Source of the DNA: Paralimibaculum aggregatum | GTDB lineage: Bacteria > Pseudomonadota > Alphaproteobacteria > Rhodobacterales > Rhodobacteraceae | Length of the DNA stretch: 64,000 nucleotides | Assembly (NCBI RefSeq): GCF_030270585.1 | Contig: NZ_BSYI01000007.1 | Span: forward strand, 62,001 to 126,000 | Reading direction: 5' to 3' | The notes under the pieces: generated by a model | Database searches by the model: none | What the model saw: the letters and a program-made list of their open reading frames with translations, nothing else | What the model was told of the DNA's origin: nothing | Part shown: positions 44,410 to 52,474 of the stretch, piece by piece | Layout of the letters: each line of letters opens with the position of its first letter | Position numbering within the stretch: the first letter of the stretch is position 1 | Position numbers and translations under genes: made by a program

Positions 44410-45566
44410 CCGCCGGGCTCGCCGAACCGCGCGCCGCCGCCGCGGGGCCGGGCGCCGCGGCGGGGCGGATCGCCGAGATCGCGGTGCACCAGGCCGAGCT
44501 CACCAGCCACACGCCCTATTACATGGCCGACGGCAAGACCTGCGACCGGGTAACCTCGGTGCTGGTCAGGCTCACCACCGATGCCGGCCTCGTCGGCTGG
44601 GGCGAGGTCTGCCCGATCCCCGGCTATCTGCCGGCCCATGCCGGGGGCGTGGCGCCGGCCGTCGAGGCGATGGCACCGGCGCTGCTCGGCGCCGATCCGG
44701 TGGGGCCGGAGGCGGCGATGGCGGCCTGCGACAGGCTGCTGCCCGGCCATGCCTATGCGAAATCCGCCGTCGACATCGCGCTCTGGGATCTCACCGGGCA
44801 GGCCGCGGGGCTGCCGCTCTGGCGGCTGCTCGGCGGGCGCCGGGCGCAGACGCTGCCGCTCTATCACTCGATCACCTGCGTCGCGCCGGAGCGCATGGCG
44901 GCGATCGCGCGCGAGGCGCAGGCCGGCGGCATCGCCCAGTTCCAGGCCAAGCTCGGCGCCGATGCCGACTGGCAGGCCGATGCCGAGCGGCTGCGCGCCG
45001 TGCGCCGGGCGGTCGGGCCGGGCCCGCTGGTCTATGGCGACTGGAACTGCGGCGCCGCCACGCTCGACGCGATCCGCGTCGGCCGGGCGGTGGCCGATCT
45101 CGACGTGATGCTCGAGCAGCCCTGCCGGAGCCTCGAGGAATGCGCCGAGGTGCGCCGCGCCACCGGGCTGGCAATGAAGATCGACGAGAACGCGCACGAC
45201 ACCGCCTCGCTGCTCGCGGCGCACCGGCTCGGCTGCATGGATGCGGTGGCGATCAAGCTCTCGAAGTTCGGCGGGCTCTCGGCGGCGCGGCGGGCGCGGG
45301 ATCTCTGCCTGCATCTCGGCGCCATGATGGTGATCGAGGATGTCTGGGGCTCCGACATCGCTACCGCCGCGGCGCTGCACCTCGCGGCCGCCACCCCGCC
45401 CGAGCGGGTGATGAATGTCTGCGATCTCTCGGGCTATGTCGCGCCGCGGCTCGACCCGGCGGGCCCGGTGCGGTCGGCCGGGCGGATCGCGCCGCCGGAG
45501 GGGCCGGGCCTCGGCGTGCGGCCCGATGCCGGGGTGCTGGGCCCGGCGATCGCGATCCTTGCATGA
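44406..45566 (+). CDS. Enolase-superfamily epimerase (hydroxyproline-betaine 2-epimerase-like), first of three
   Basis: A 386-residue enzyme with capping domain and TIM barrel. The catalytic lysines are in FQAKLGAD and AIKLSKFGG; metal ligands are in YGDWNCG, LEQPCRS and KIDENAHD. The segment YAKSAVDIALWDLTGQ and the DVWGSDIATAAALH end match the HpbD-type 2-epimerases that act on proline betaines. The Lys/Lys acid-base pair implies proton abstraction at an alpha carbon. The GTG start overlaps the Rieske gene stop (GTGA), and the stop overlaps a candidate ATG of the next gene. Confidence 0.83.
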   Translation: MTAGLAEPRAAAAGPGAAAGRIAEIAVHQAELTSHTPYYMADGKTCDRVTSVLVRLTTDAGLVGWGEVCPIPGYLPAHAGGVAPAVEAMAPALLGADPVGPEAAMAACDRLLPGHAYAKSAVDIALWDLTGQAAGLPLWRLLGGRRAQTLPLYHSITCVAPERMAAIAREAQAGGIAQFQAKLGADADWQADAERLRAVRRAVGPGPLVYGDWNCGAATLDAIRVGRAVADLDVMLEQPCRSLEECAEVRRATGLAMKIDENAHDTASLLAAHRLGCMDAVAIKLSKFGGLSAARRARDLCLHLGAMMVIEDVWGSDIATAAALHLAAATPPERVMNVCDLSGYVAPRLDPAGPVRSAGRIAPPEGPGLGVRPDAGVLGPAIAILA

Positions 45567-45592
45567 AGGAGAACGGCGAGATGGGAGAAACC

Positions 45593-46669
45593 ATGCGTGC
45601 GATGGTGCTCACCGGCCATGGCGGGCTCGACCGGCTGGTCTGGCACGAGGCCTGGCCGAAGCCGGTGGCAGGCCCCGGCGAGGTGCTGATCCGGGTCGGC
45701 GCCTGCGGCCTCAACAACACCGACGTGAACACCCGCAGCGCCTGGTATTCGAAGGGCACTTCGGCGCCGACCACCGGCGGGGCGCTCGACGGCGCGGCCG
45801 AGCAGGATGCGACCTGGGGCGGCGCCGCGATCAGCTTCCCGCGCATCCAGGGCGCCGATGTCTGCGGCCGGGTGGCGGCGCTGGGCGCCGGTGTCGATGC
45901 CGGGCTGCTCGGCCGGCGGGTGCTGGTCGATCCCTGGCTGCGCGACCCGGAAGACCCGCTCGACATGGACAGGGCGGGCTATTTCGGCAGCGAATGCGAC
46001 GGCGGCTTCGCCGAGTTCACCAGGGTCGATGCGCGCAATGTCCACCCGGTCGAGAGCGCCCTCTCGGATGCCGAGCTCGCCACCTTCGCCACCTCCTGTG
46101 TCACCGCGGAGAACATGCTCGACCGCGCCGCGGTGGGGCAGGACGATACCGTGCTGATCCCCGGCGCCTCGGGCGGGGTCGGCTCGGCGCTGATCCAGCT
46201 CGCGAAGCGCCGCGGCGCGCGCACGGTGGCGATGTGCGGCGGCGCCAAGGCGGCGGCGGTGGCGGCGATCGGCCCGGATGCGGTGATCGGGCGCGCGCCG
46301 GAGGACCTGAAGGCGGCGCTCCGCGCGGCGATCGGGCGGGAGAGCGTGACCGTGGTCGCCGATGTGGTGGGCGGCGCGGTCTGGCCGCAGCTGATCGGGG
46401 CGATCGCCCGCGGCGGGCGCTATACCTGCGCCGGCGCCATCGCCGGGCCGGTGGTCGAGTTCGATCTCCGCACCTTCTACCTGCGCGATCTCACCTTCAC
46501 CGGCGCCACCGTGGTCCCGCCCGGCACCTTCGCCCGCCTCGTCGGCCATATCGAGCGGGGCGAGATTCGCCCGCTGCTCGCCGCCACCTGGCCGCTGGCG
46601 GAGTTGCGCGCGGCGCAGGCCGCCTTCATCGCCAAGTCCCATGTCGGCAACATCGTGGTGACGCCGTGA
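45593..46669 (+). CDS. MDR-superfamily (zinc-type) dehydrogenase
   Basis: A 358-residue medium-chain dehydrogenase/reductase with a GroES-like N-terminal fold and a Rossmann domain (DTVLIPGASGGVGSALIQLA). The usual catalytic-zinc ligand motif GHE is replaced by GADVCG, so the protein may be of the zinc-independent quinone-reductase type. Three starts are possible: 45563 overlaps the previous stop, 45581 has AAGGAG, and 45593 has GGAG five bases upstream and begins the conserved MRAMVL. Its role in the betaine cluster is unknown; oxidation of an aldehyde- or alcohol-level product is plausible. Confidence 0.83.
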   Translation: MRAMVLTGHGGLDRLVWHEAWPKPVAGPGEVLIRVGACGLNNTDVNTRSAWYSKGTSAPTTGGALDGAAEQDATWGGAAISFPRIQGADVCGRVAALGAGVDAGLLGRRVLVDPWLRDPEDPLDMDRAGYFGSECDGGFAEFTRVDARNVHPVESALSDAELATFATSCVTAENMLDRAAVGQDDTVLIPGASGGVGSALIQLAKRRGARTVAMCGGAKAAAVAAIGPDAVIGRAPEDLKAALRAAIGRESVTVVADVVGGAVWPQLIGAIARGGRYTCAGAIAGPVVEFDLRTFYLRDLTFTGATVVPPGTFARLVGHIERGEIRPLLAATWPLAELRAAQAAFIAKSHVGNIVVTP

Positions 46670-47286
46670 ACGGCGCCGGTGCGGCGGCCCATGCGGCGCT
46701 GCTCGCGGCGGTGCGGGCCCAGGTCGCGGCGGATCCGGAGCTCGCGGATTTCATGGACGGCGCGCTGGCCGGAGAGCTGCCGTTCACGGCGCCGGAGCCG
46801 CGGGCGCATCCGGTGATGCGGCTGCTGCCGGAGGCGCTGGAGCACGGCACGCCGGAAACCCGCGGGCTCATCCGGGCGGTGCTCGACGCCGCGCCGCATC
46901 TCCACTGGCGCAACAGCTATTCCCCGGCCCAGCTCGGGCAGGACTTCCTCGACCGCTCGGGCTGGTTCCGCCTGGTCTCGCCGGAGGGGCCGTTTCGCTG
47001 CGCGAGCCACCAGGTCTCCATCGGATACTGGGACCGCGGGCTCTACTACCCCCGCCACTGGCACGAGCCCGAGGAGATCTATCTGGTGCTGGCCGGCGGC
47101 GCGCGCTTCGCCGGCGAGGGCTATGCGCCGCAGCGCCTCGGCCCCGGCGGCACGCGGGCGCATGCCTCCTGGCAGCCCCATGCGGCAGCGATGCAGGAGA
47201 CGCCGCTGCTGGCGCTGGCGCTCTGGCGCGGCGCGGGGCTGCTCGACACCTCGGTGCTCGACCCGGCGGAGAGCGGACGCCCATGA
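46666..47286 (+). CDS. DMSP-lyase-family cupin (DddQ-like), second copy
   Basis: A 206-residue cupin with the complete DddQ-type pattern: HLHWRNSY (about residues 78-85), the metal and catalytic motif LYYPRHWHEPEEIYLVLAGG (Tyr127/128, His131, His133, Glu136/137, Tyr139) and SWQPHAAAM (His172). The length matches DddQ. DddQ splits DMSP into dimethyl sulfide and acrylate. The GTG start overlaps the dehydrogenase stop and the stop overlaps the next start (ATGA), so it is translated with two epimerase-like enzymes. DMSP lyase is the best guess; a related betaine lyase is possible. Confidence 0.82.
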   Translation: MNGAGAAAHAALLAAVRAQVAADPELADFMDGALAGELPFTAPEPRAHPVMRLLPEALEHGTPETRGLIRAVLDAAPHLHWRNSYSPAQLGQDFLDRSGWFRLVSPEGPFRCASHQVSIGYWDRGLYYPRHWHEPEEIYLVLAGGARFAGEGYAPQRLGPGGTRAHASWQPHAAAMQETPLLALALWRGAGLLDTSVLDPAESGRP

Positions 47287-48389
47287 GGATCACCCGCATC
47301 GCCGTCCACAAGCTCGGCCTGCCCTATGTGGACGGCGCCTATGCCTGGGGTGCGGGCAATGCGATCGAGACCGCGATGTCCTCGGTGGTGGTGATCGGCA
47401 CCGATGCCGGGCTGACCGGCTGCGGCGAGTTCTGCCCCTGCGGCGAGAACTACATGCAGGCGCATTCCGAGGGTGTCGAGGCGCTGGCCCGGCTGCTCGC
47501 CCCGGTGCTGCTGGGCGAGGACCCCCGCCAGGTCGGCCGGATCGAGCGGCTGATGGATGCCACCGTGCAGGGCCACGGCTATGCCAAGGCGCCCTTCGAT
47601 GCCGCCTGCTGGGACCTTCTCGGCCAGAGCCTCGGCGCGCCGGTCTGGCTGCTGCTGGGCGGCAGGCTGACCGACGGCGCCCCGATGTACCGCGTCGCGC
47701 CGCAGCGCAGCGTCGCGGAGACCGTGGCCGAGCTCGACCGCCACCGCGCCGCCGGCTACCGGCAGTTCCAGGTGAAGGTCGGCGCCGACTGGGTGGCGGA
47801 TATCGACCGCATCCGCGCCGCCGCGCCGCTGATGCGGCCGGGCGAGACGATGATGGCCGATGCCAACCAGGGCTGGTGGGTGGACGATGCGCTGCGGGTC
47901 GCCCGCGCGACGCGGGATCTCGACTACATCCTCGAGCAGCCCTGCCGGACCTATGAGGAATGCCGGCAGGTGCGCGCCCGCACCGACCTGCCGATGAAGC
48001 TCGACGAATGCGTCACCGGCCTCGCCATGGCCGAGCGCATCGTCGCCGACCGCGGGGCCGAGCTGGTCTGCCTGAAGATCTCCAATCTCGGCGGGCTCTC
48101 GAAGGCGCGGCGGGTGCGCGACTATCTTGTGGATCACCGTATCCCGGTGGTTGCCGAGGACACCTGGGGCGGCGAGATCGCCACCGCCGCGCTCGCCCAT
48201 TTCGCGGCCTCGACCCCGGCGGAGTTCCTGCACAACACCACCGACCTGCAGGCCTACAACACCCGCTCGACCGGGATCGGTGGCGCGACCGCCCGCGCGG
48301 GCCGGCTGTTTGCCCCCGATGCCCCCGGCCTCGGCGTGGCGCCCGATCTCGACAGCCTCGGCGCGCCGGTCGCCGTCCATGGAGCCTGA
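47283..48389 (+). CDS. Enolase-superfamily epimerase-like enzyme, second of three
   Basis: A 368-residue paralogue of the protein encoded at 44406-45566. Catalytic Lys are in RQFQVKVGADW and LVCLKISNLGG; metal ligands are in MADANQGW, LEQPCRTYEE and KLDECVT. YAKAPFDAACWDLLGQ and DTWGGEIATAALAHFA are again HpbD-like. Its ATG overlaps the DMSP-lyase-family cupin stop by four bases, a tight pairing that suggests they act on the same or successive compounds. The third paralogue starts three bases after its stop. Confidence 0.83.
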   Translation: MRITRIAVHKLGLPYVDGAYAWGAGNAIETAMSSVVVIGTDAGLTGCGEFCPCGENYMQAHSEGVEALARLLAPVLLGEDPRQVGRIERLMDATVQGHGYAKAPFDAACWDLLGQSLGAPVWLLLGGRLTDGAPMYRVAPQRSVAETVAELDRHRAAGYRQFQVKVGADWVADIDRIRAAAPLMRPGETMMADANQGWWVDDALRVARATRDLDYILEQPCRTYEECRQVRARTDLPMKLDECVTGLAMAERIVADRGAELVCLKISNLGGLSKARRVRDYLVDHRIPVVAEDTWGGEIATAALAHFAASTPAEFLHNTTDLQAYNTRSTGIGGATARAGRLFAPDAPGLGVAPDLDSLGAPVAVHGA

Positions 48390-48392
48390 CCG

Positions 48393-49502
48393 ATGAAGAT
48401 CACCCGCATCACCGTCTGGCAGGCGGATCTGCCGCTGGCCAGGCCCTACTGGCTCTCCGGCGGCCGGCTGCGCTTCGACGTGCTCGACGCCACCATCCTG
48501 CGCATCGACACCGATGCCGGGCTTTCCGGCTGGGGCGAGGGCACGCCCTGGGGCCACACCTATGTGCCGGCGCACGGGCCGGGCATCCGCGCCGGGATCG
48601 AGACGATGGCGAAGGCGGTGCTGGGGCGCGACCCGCGCCGGCTGCTCGAGATCGAGCGCGCGATGGATCTCTGCCTGCCGGGGCATCTCTATGCCAAGCA
48701 GCCGGTCGACATGGCCTGCTGGGACATCGCGGGGCAGGCGGCCGGGCTGCCGATCGCCGACCTGATGGGAGGCGGCAGCCGCAGCCCGGCACCGATCGCC
48801 TCCTCGGTCTCCTCCGGCACGCCCGCCGAGATGCTGGCCACGGTGCAGGCGTTCCGCGACCGCGGCTATGTCGTGCATTCGGTCAAGGTCGGCGCCGATG
48901 TCGCGCAGGACATCGCCCGCATCCGCCATCTCGAGGCCAGCCGGCTGCCCGGCGAGCGCATCCTCTACGACGTCAACCGCGCCTGGAGCCGGTCCCAGGC
49001 GCTGCAGGTGCTCACCGCCACCGCCGATCTCGGCATCATGGTGGAGCAGCCGGGCGAGACGCTCGACGACATCGCCGCGATCCGTCCGCTCACCGCCGCG
49101 CCGATCAGCGTCGACGAGAGCCTCGTGACGTTGCAGGACGCCGCCCGCATCGCCCGCGACGGGCTGGCCGAGGTCTTCGGCATCAAGCTCAACCGCGTCG
49201 GCGGGCTGACCCGCGCCGCCCGCATGCGCGACATCGCGCTGGCGCACGGGATCGACTGCTTCGTGATGGCGACCGGCGGCTCGGTGCTGGCCGATACCGA
49301 GGCGCTGCATCTCGCGGCGACGCTGCCAGACCATGCCCGCCTCGGCGTCTGGGCCTGCCAGGACATGCTGGCGACAGACATTGCCGGCGGCCGCGGCCCG
49401 CGCAACCGCGGCGGCCATCTTCACCTGCCGGAGGCGCCGGGGCTCGGCGTCGCGCCGGACGAGGCGGCCCTCGGCGCGCCGGTGGCGGTCTACGGCGGCT
49501 GA
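48393..49502 (+). CDS. Enolase-superfamily epimerase-like enzyme, third of three
   Basis: A 369-residue member of the same subgroup. Lys in HSVKVGADVAQD and VFGIKLNRVGG; metal ligands in YDVNRAW, VEQPGETLDD and SVDESLVT. It is more divergent: the region after the barrel (FVMATGGSVLADTEALHLAA) lacks the DxWG motif of the other two. It may act on a different betaine or hydroxyproline-type substrate, for example as a dehydratase. It ends the rightward cluster; a 152-base gap precedes the next gene. Confidence 0.82.
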   Translation: MKITRITVWQADLPLARPYWLSGGRLRFDVLDATILRIDTDAGLSGWGEGTPWGHTYVPAHGPGIRAGIETMAKAVLGRDPRRLLEIERAMDLCLPGHLYAKQPVDMACWDIAGQAAGLPIADLMGGGSRSPAPIASSVSSGTPAEMLATVQAFRDRGYVVHSVKVGADVAQDIARIRHLEASRLPGERILYDVNRAWSRSQALQVLTATADLGIMVEQPGETLDDIAAIRPLTAAPISVDESLVTLQDAARIARDGLAEVFGIKLNRVGGLTRAARMRDIALAHGIDCFVMATGGSVLADTEALHLAATLPDHARLGVWACQDMLATDIAGGRGPRNRGGHLHLPEAPGLGVAPDEAALGAPVAVYGG

Positions 49503-49654
49503 CGGCGCGCAGCCTGCCGGTTTCCTGCCGGAAGGGCATGTTTCTACTTGACCGCGGCCGGAACCGGCACACGTGTCTGCCGGGCCGATGCACACGGCCG
49601 GGTTGTTCAGAGTGTGAAACATGCTAACGTCGTTACGGGTTCCGCAATCGTTGC

Positions 49655-52453
49655 ATGATGCCTGATATGCTGGAGACGCGCGTGGCTTCATCCGACTCAC
49701 ACGGTCTTGGCGCCGATGTCTACGAGCGGTTCTTCCGGCAGGCCGACGACCTGTTCTGCATTCTCGGGCATGACGGCGTGATTCTGGCCGCCAATGCGGC
49801 CTGGACGACGCGGCTGGGCTGGATGCCCGGCCTGCTGCACGGCATGCGCTATGTCGATCTCCTGCATCCCGCCGACCGGGCCGTGGCGGAGGCCGCGCTG
49901 ATTCGCCCGGCCGCCGGCCTGCCGCGGATGGTGCACAGCCTGCGCCGCGCCGACGGGCGCTATCGCCTCCTCGAATGCCGGCCGACCACGGTGGCCGATG
50001 GCGCCGGCGGTTCCGGCCCGGAGGGGGAGGGGCCCGCCGAGCCTGCGCTGTTCCTGATTCTCCGCGACATCACCGAGGAGCGCCGCAGCCGCGTGCTGAG
50101 CGCCGAGATCGAGACCGTCGCCGGCGTCGGCAGCTGGGAGCTCGAGCTGGAATCCGGCCGGATGCACTGGTCGCCCTCGGTCTTCGACATCCACGAGCTC
50201 GACCCATCCAATGGCACGCCGGAGCTGAACGAGGCGCTCAAATTCTATCCCGAGGAGGCGCGTCTGGCGATCGACCCCGCGCTCGAGGCGCTGATCTCCG
50301 AGAGCACGCCCTTCGATCTCGACCTGCCGTTCCAGACGGCGCGGGGCCGGCGCATCTGGGTGCGCGCGACGGCCGCGGCGGAGAAGCGCAACGACCGGGT
50401 CATGCGCATCTACGGCACCTTCCAGGACATCACCGCCGCGCGCATGTCGCAGGCCCGCCTCGAGGCCGCCGAGCGCGACGCGCAGGAGGTGCGCGAGCGG
50501 CTCTTCGCGGCGGTCGAGGTGCTGTCCGACGGTTTCGCGCTCTACGATGCGGAGGACCGGCTGGTGATGTGCAACAGCCGGTATCGGGAGATCTATGCGC
50601 TTAGCGCCGAGGTGATGGAGCCCGGCACCCCGTTCGCGGAGATCCTGCGCTTCGGGCTCGAACGCGGGCAGTATGCCGAGGCGCTGGGCCGCGAGGAGGA
50701 GTGGCTGGCCGAGCGGCTCGCGGCGCACGAGGCGGGCGACGTCTCGCTCGAGCAGAACCTGGCCGGCGGGCGCTGGCTGCGGGTGGTGGAGAAGGCGACG
50801 CCGGATGGCGGCCGGGTCGGCCTGCGCATCGACATCACCGAGCTCAAGCGCCACCAGGCCGAGCTCGAGGCCGCCAATGCCGAGCTCACCGAGGTGCTGG
50901 CCGAGCGCGACGCCGCCAAGACGCGCTTCATCGACATCGCCTCGGTCAGCGCCGACTGGTTCTGGGAGCAGGACGCCGATCTGCGCTTCACCTATCTCTC
51001 CGAGAGCTTCGAGAAGGTGAACGGCTTCGATTCCTCCGACTTCATCGGCCGGACCCGCGAGGAGGTGCGCCTCGGCCTCGCGCTGTCCGGGCGGCAGCCG
51101 GACTGGGAGTGGCTGCATGCGCGCCAGCTGGCACGCGAGCCGTTCCGGGATTTCGTCTACAAGATCACTGACAAGGAGGGCCGGCTGCGCTGTGTGCGGA
51201 TCAGCGGCGCCCCGCACTATGACCGCAACGGCGAATTCGCCGGCTATCGCGGGGTCGGCTCCGACGTGACCGAGCTCACCGCGGCGGTGCGCCGGGCCGA
51301 GGAGGCGAGCAACGCCAAGTCGCGCTTCCTCGCGAACATGTCGCACGAGATCCGCACGCCGATGAACGGCGTGATCGGCATGGCCGAGATCCTCTGCGTC
51401 ACGGTCACCGACCCGTCCCAGCTGCGCATGGTCCGGACGATCCGCGAATCCGGCGAGCTCCTGCTCAACATCATCGACGACATCCTCGACTTCTCGAAGA
51501 TCGAGGCCGGCAAGCTGGAGCTGGAGCGCGTCGAGTTCGTGCCGGCCGAGCTCGCCCGCAAGGTCGAGAACCTGCATGTCCTGAAGGCGGCCGAGAAGAA
51601 CATCGCCTTCTCGGTGCTGACCAGCCGCGGGGTGGCGACGCCGCGTTTCGGCGACCCGACGCGGATCCTCCAGATCCTGCACAACCTGGTCTCCAACGCG
51701 ATCAAGTTCACCGAGGCGGGCGAGGTCACCGTGTCGATCAGCTGCCTGCCCGGGCGGCCGATGGTGCTGGAGGTGCGCGACACCGGGATCGGCATGTCGG
51801 AGGAGCAGCTCGGCTCGCTGTTCGAGGATTTCTCGCAGGCCGAATCGGCAACCTCGCGGCGCTTCGGGGGCACCGGGCTCGGCATGGCGATCGTGAAGCG
51901 CCTGGTCGATGCCAAGGGCGGGGAGATCGAGGTCTCGAGCCGGCTCGGCGAAGGCACGCGGGTGCGGGTCAGCCTGCCGCTCGCGCCGCTGGCGGAGCCG
52001 GTGCCGCCAGCCCCGGCGGAGGCGGTGTTCGAGGATGTCGGGCGGCTGAAGGGCCTGCGGGTCCTGGCGGCGGACGACAATCTCACCAACCGGACCGTGC
52101 TCTCCGGGCTGCTGACCCGGCTGCATGTCGATTCGCTGACCGTCGAGGGCGGGCAGGAGGCGCTGGAGGCCGCGGCCGAGGGCGGGTTCGACCTGGTGAT
52201 GCTCGACATCTCGATGCCGGGGATGGACGGGATCGAGACGCTCCGGGCGCTGCGGGCGATGGAGGCGGCCGGCGGCCGGCCCCGCGTCCCGGTGATTGCC
52301 GTGACGGCCAACGCGATGACGCACCAGGTCGAGAGCTACCTCGCCGCCGGCTTCGACGGGCATGTCGCCAAGCCGATCCGGGCCGATGCGCTGGTGCTGA
52401 CCATGCTGCGCTGCCTGCCGCCGCGGCGGGCGCGGCGGGCGGCCTCGGGCTGA
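49655..52453 (+). CDS. Hybrid sensor histidine kinase with PAS domains
   Basis: A 932-residue soluble kinase. PAS-type domains lie at about residues 20-140, 145-265, 275-400 and 415-540. The phosphoacceptor is His564 in MSHEIRTPMNGVIGMAEIL, then an ATPase domain (NLVSNAIKFTEAGEV, EVRDTGIGMS, RFGGTGLGMAI) and a C-terminal receiver with Asp851 in LVMLDISMPGMDG. No response regulator gene is adjacent, so its partner lies elsewhere. The upstream 150 bases are AT-richer and hold its promoter. The translation begins MMPDMLETR; internal Met starts a few codons later are also possible. Confidence 0.9.
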   Translation: MMPDMLETRVASSDSHGLGADVYERFFRQADDLFCILGHDGVILAANAAWTTRLGWMPGLLHGMRYVDLLHPADRAVAEAALIRPAAGLPRMVHSLRRADGRYRLLECRPTTVADGAGGSGPEGEGPAEPALFLILRDITEERRSRVLSAEIETVAGVGSWELELESGRMHWSPSVFDIHELDPSNGTPELNEALKFYPEEARLAIDPALEALISESTPFDLDLPFQTARGRRIWVRATAAAEKRNDRVMRIYGTFQDITAARMSQARLEAAERDAQEVRERLFAAVEVLSDGFALYDAEDRLVMCNSRYREIYALSAEVMEPGTPFAEILRFGLERGQYAEALGREEEWLAERLAAHEAGDVSLEQNLAGGRWLRVVEKATPDGGRVGLRIDITELKRHQAELEAANAELTEVLAERDAAKTRFIDIASVSADWFWEQDADLRFTYLSESFEKVNGFDSSDFIGRTREEVRLGLALSGRQPDWEWLHARQLAREPFRDFVYKITDKEGRLRCVRISGAPHYDRNGEFAGYRGVGSDVTELTAAVRRAEEASNAKSRFLANMSHEIRTPMNGVIGMAEILCVTVTDPSQLRMVRTIRESGELLLNIIDDILDFSKIEAGKLELERVEFVPAELARKVENLHVLKAAEKNIAFSVLTSRGVATPRFGDPTRILQILHNLVSNAIKFTEAGEVTVSISCLPGRPMVLEVRDTGIGMSEEQLGSLFEDFSQAESATSRRFGGTGLGMAIVKRLVDAKGGEIEVSSRLGEGTRVRVSLPLAPLAEPVPPAPAEAVFEDVGRLKGLRVLAADDNLTNRTVLSGLLTRLHVDSLTVEGGQEALEAAAEGGFDLVMLDISMPGMDGIETLRALRAMEAAGGRPRVPVIAVTANAMTHQVESYLAAGFDGHVAKPIRADALVLTMLRCLPPRRARRAASG

Positions 52454-52474
52454 GCGCCGCCGCGCCGCCGGCCC

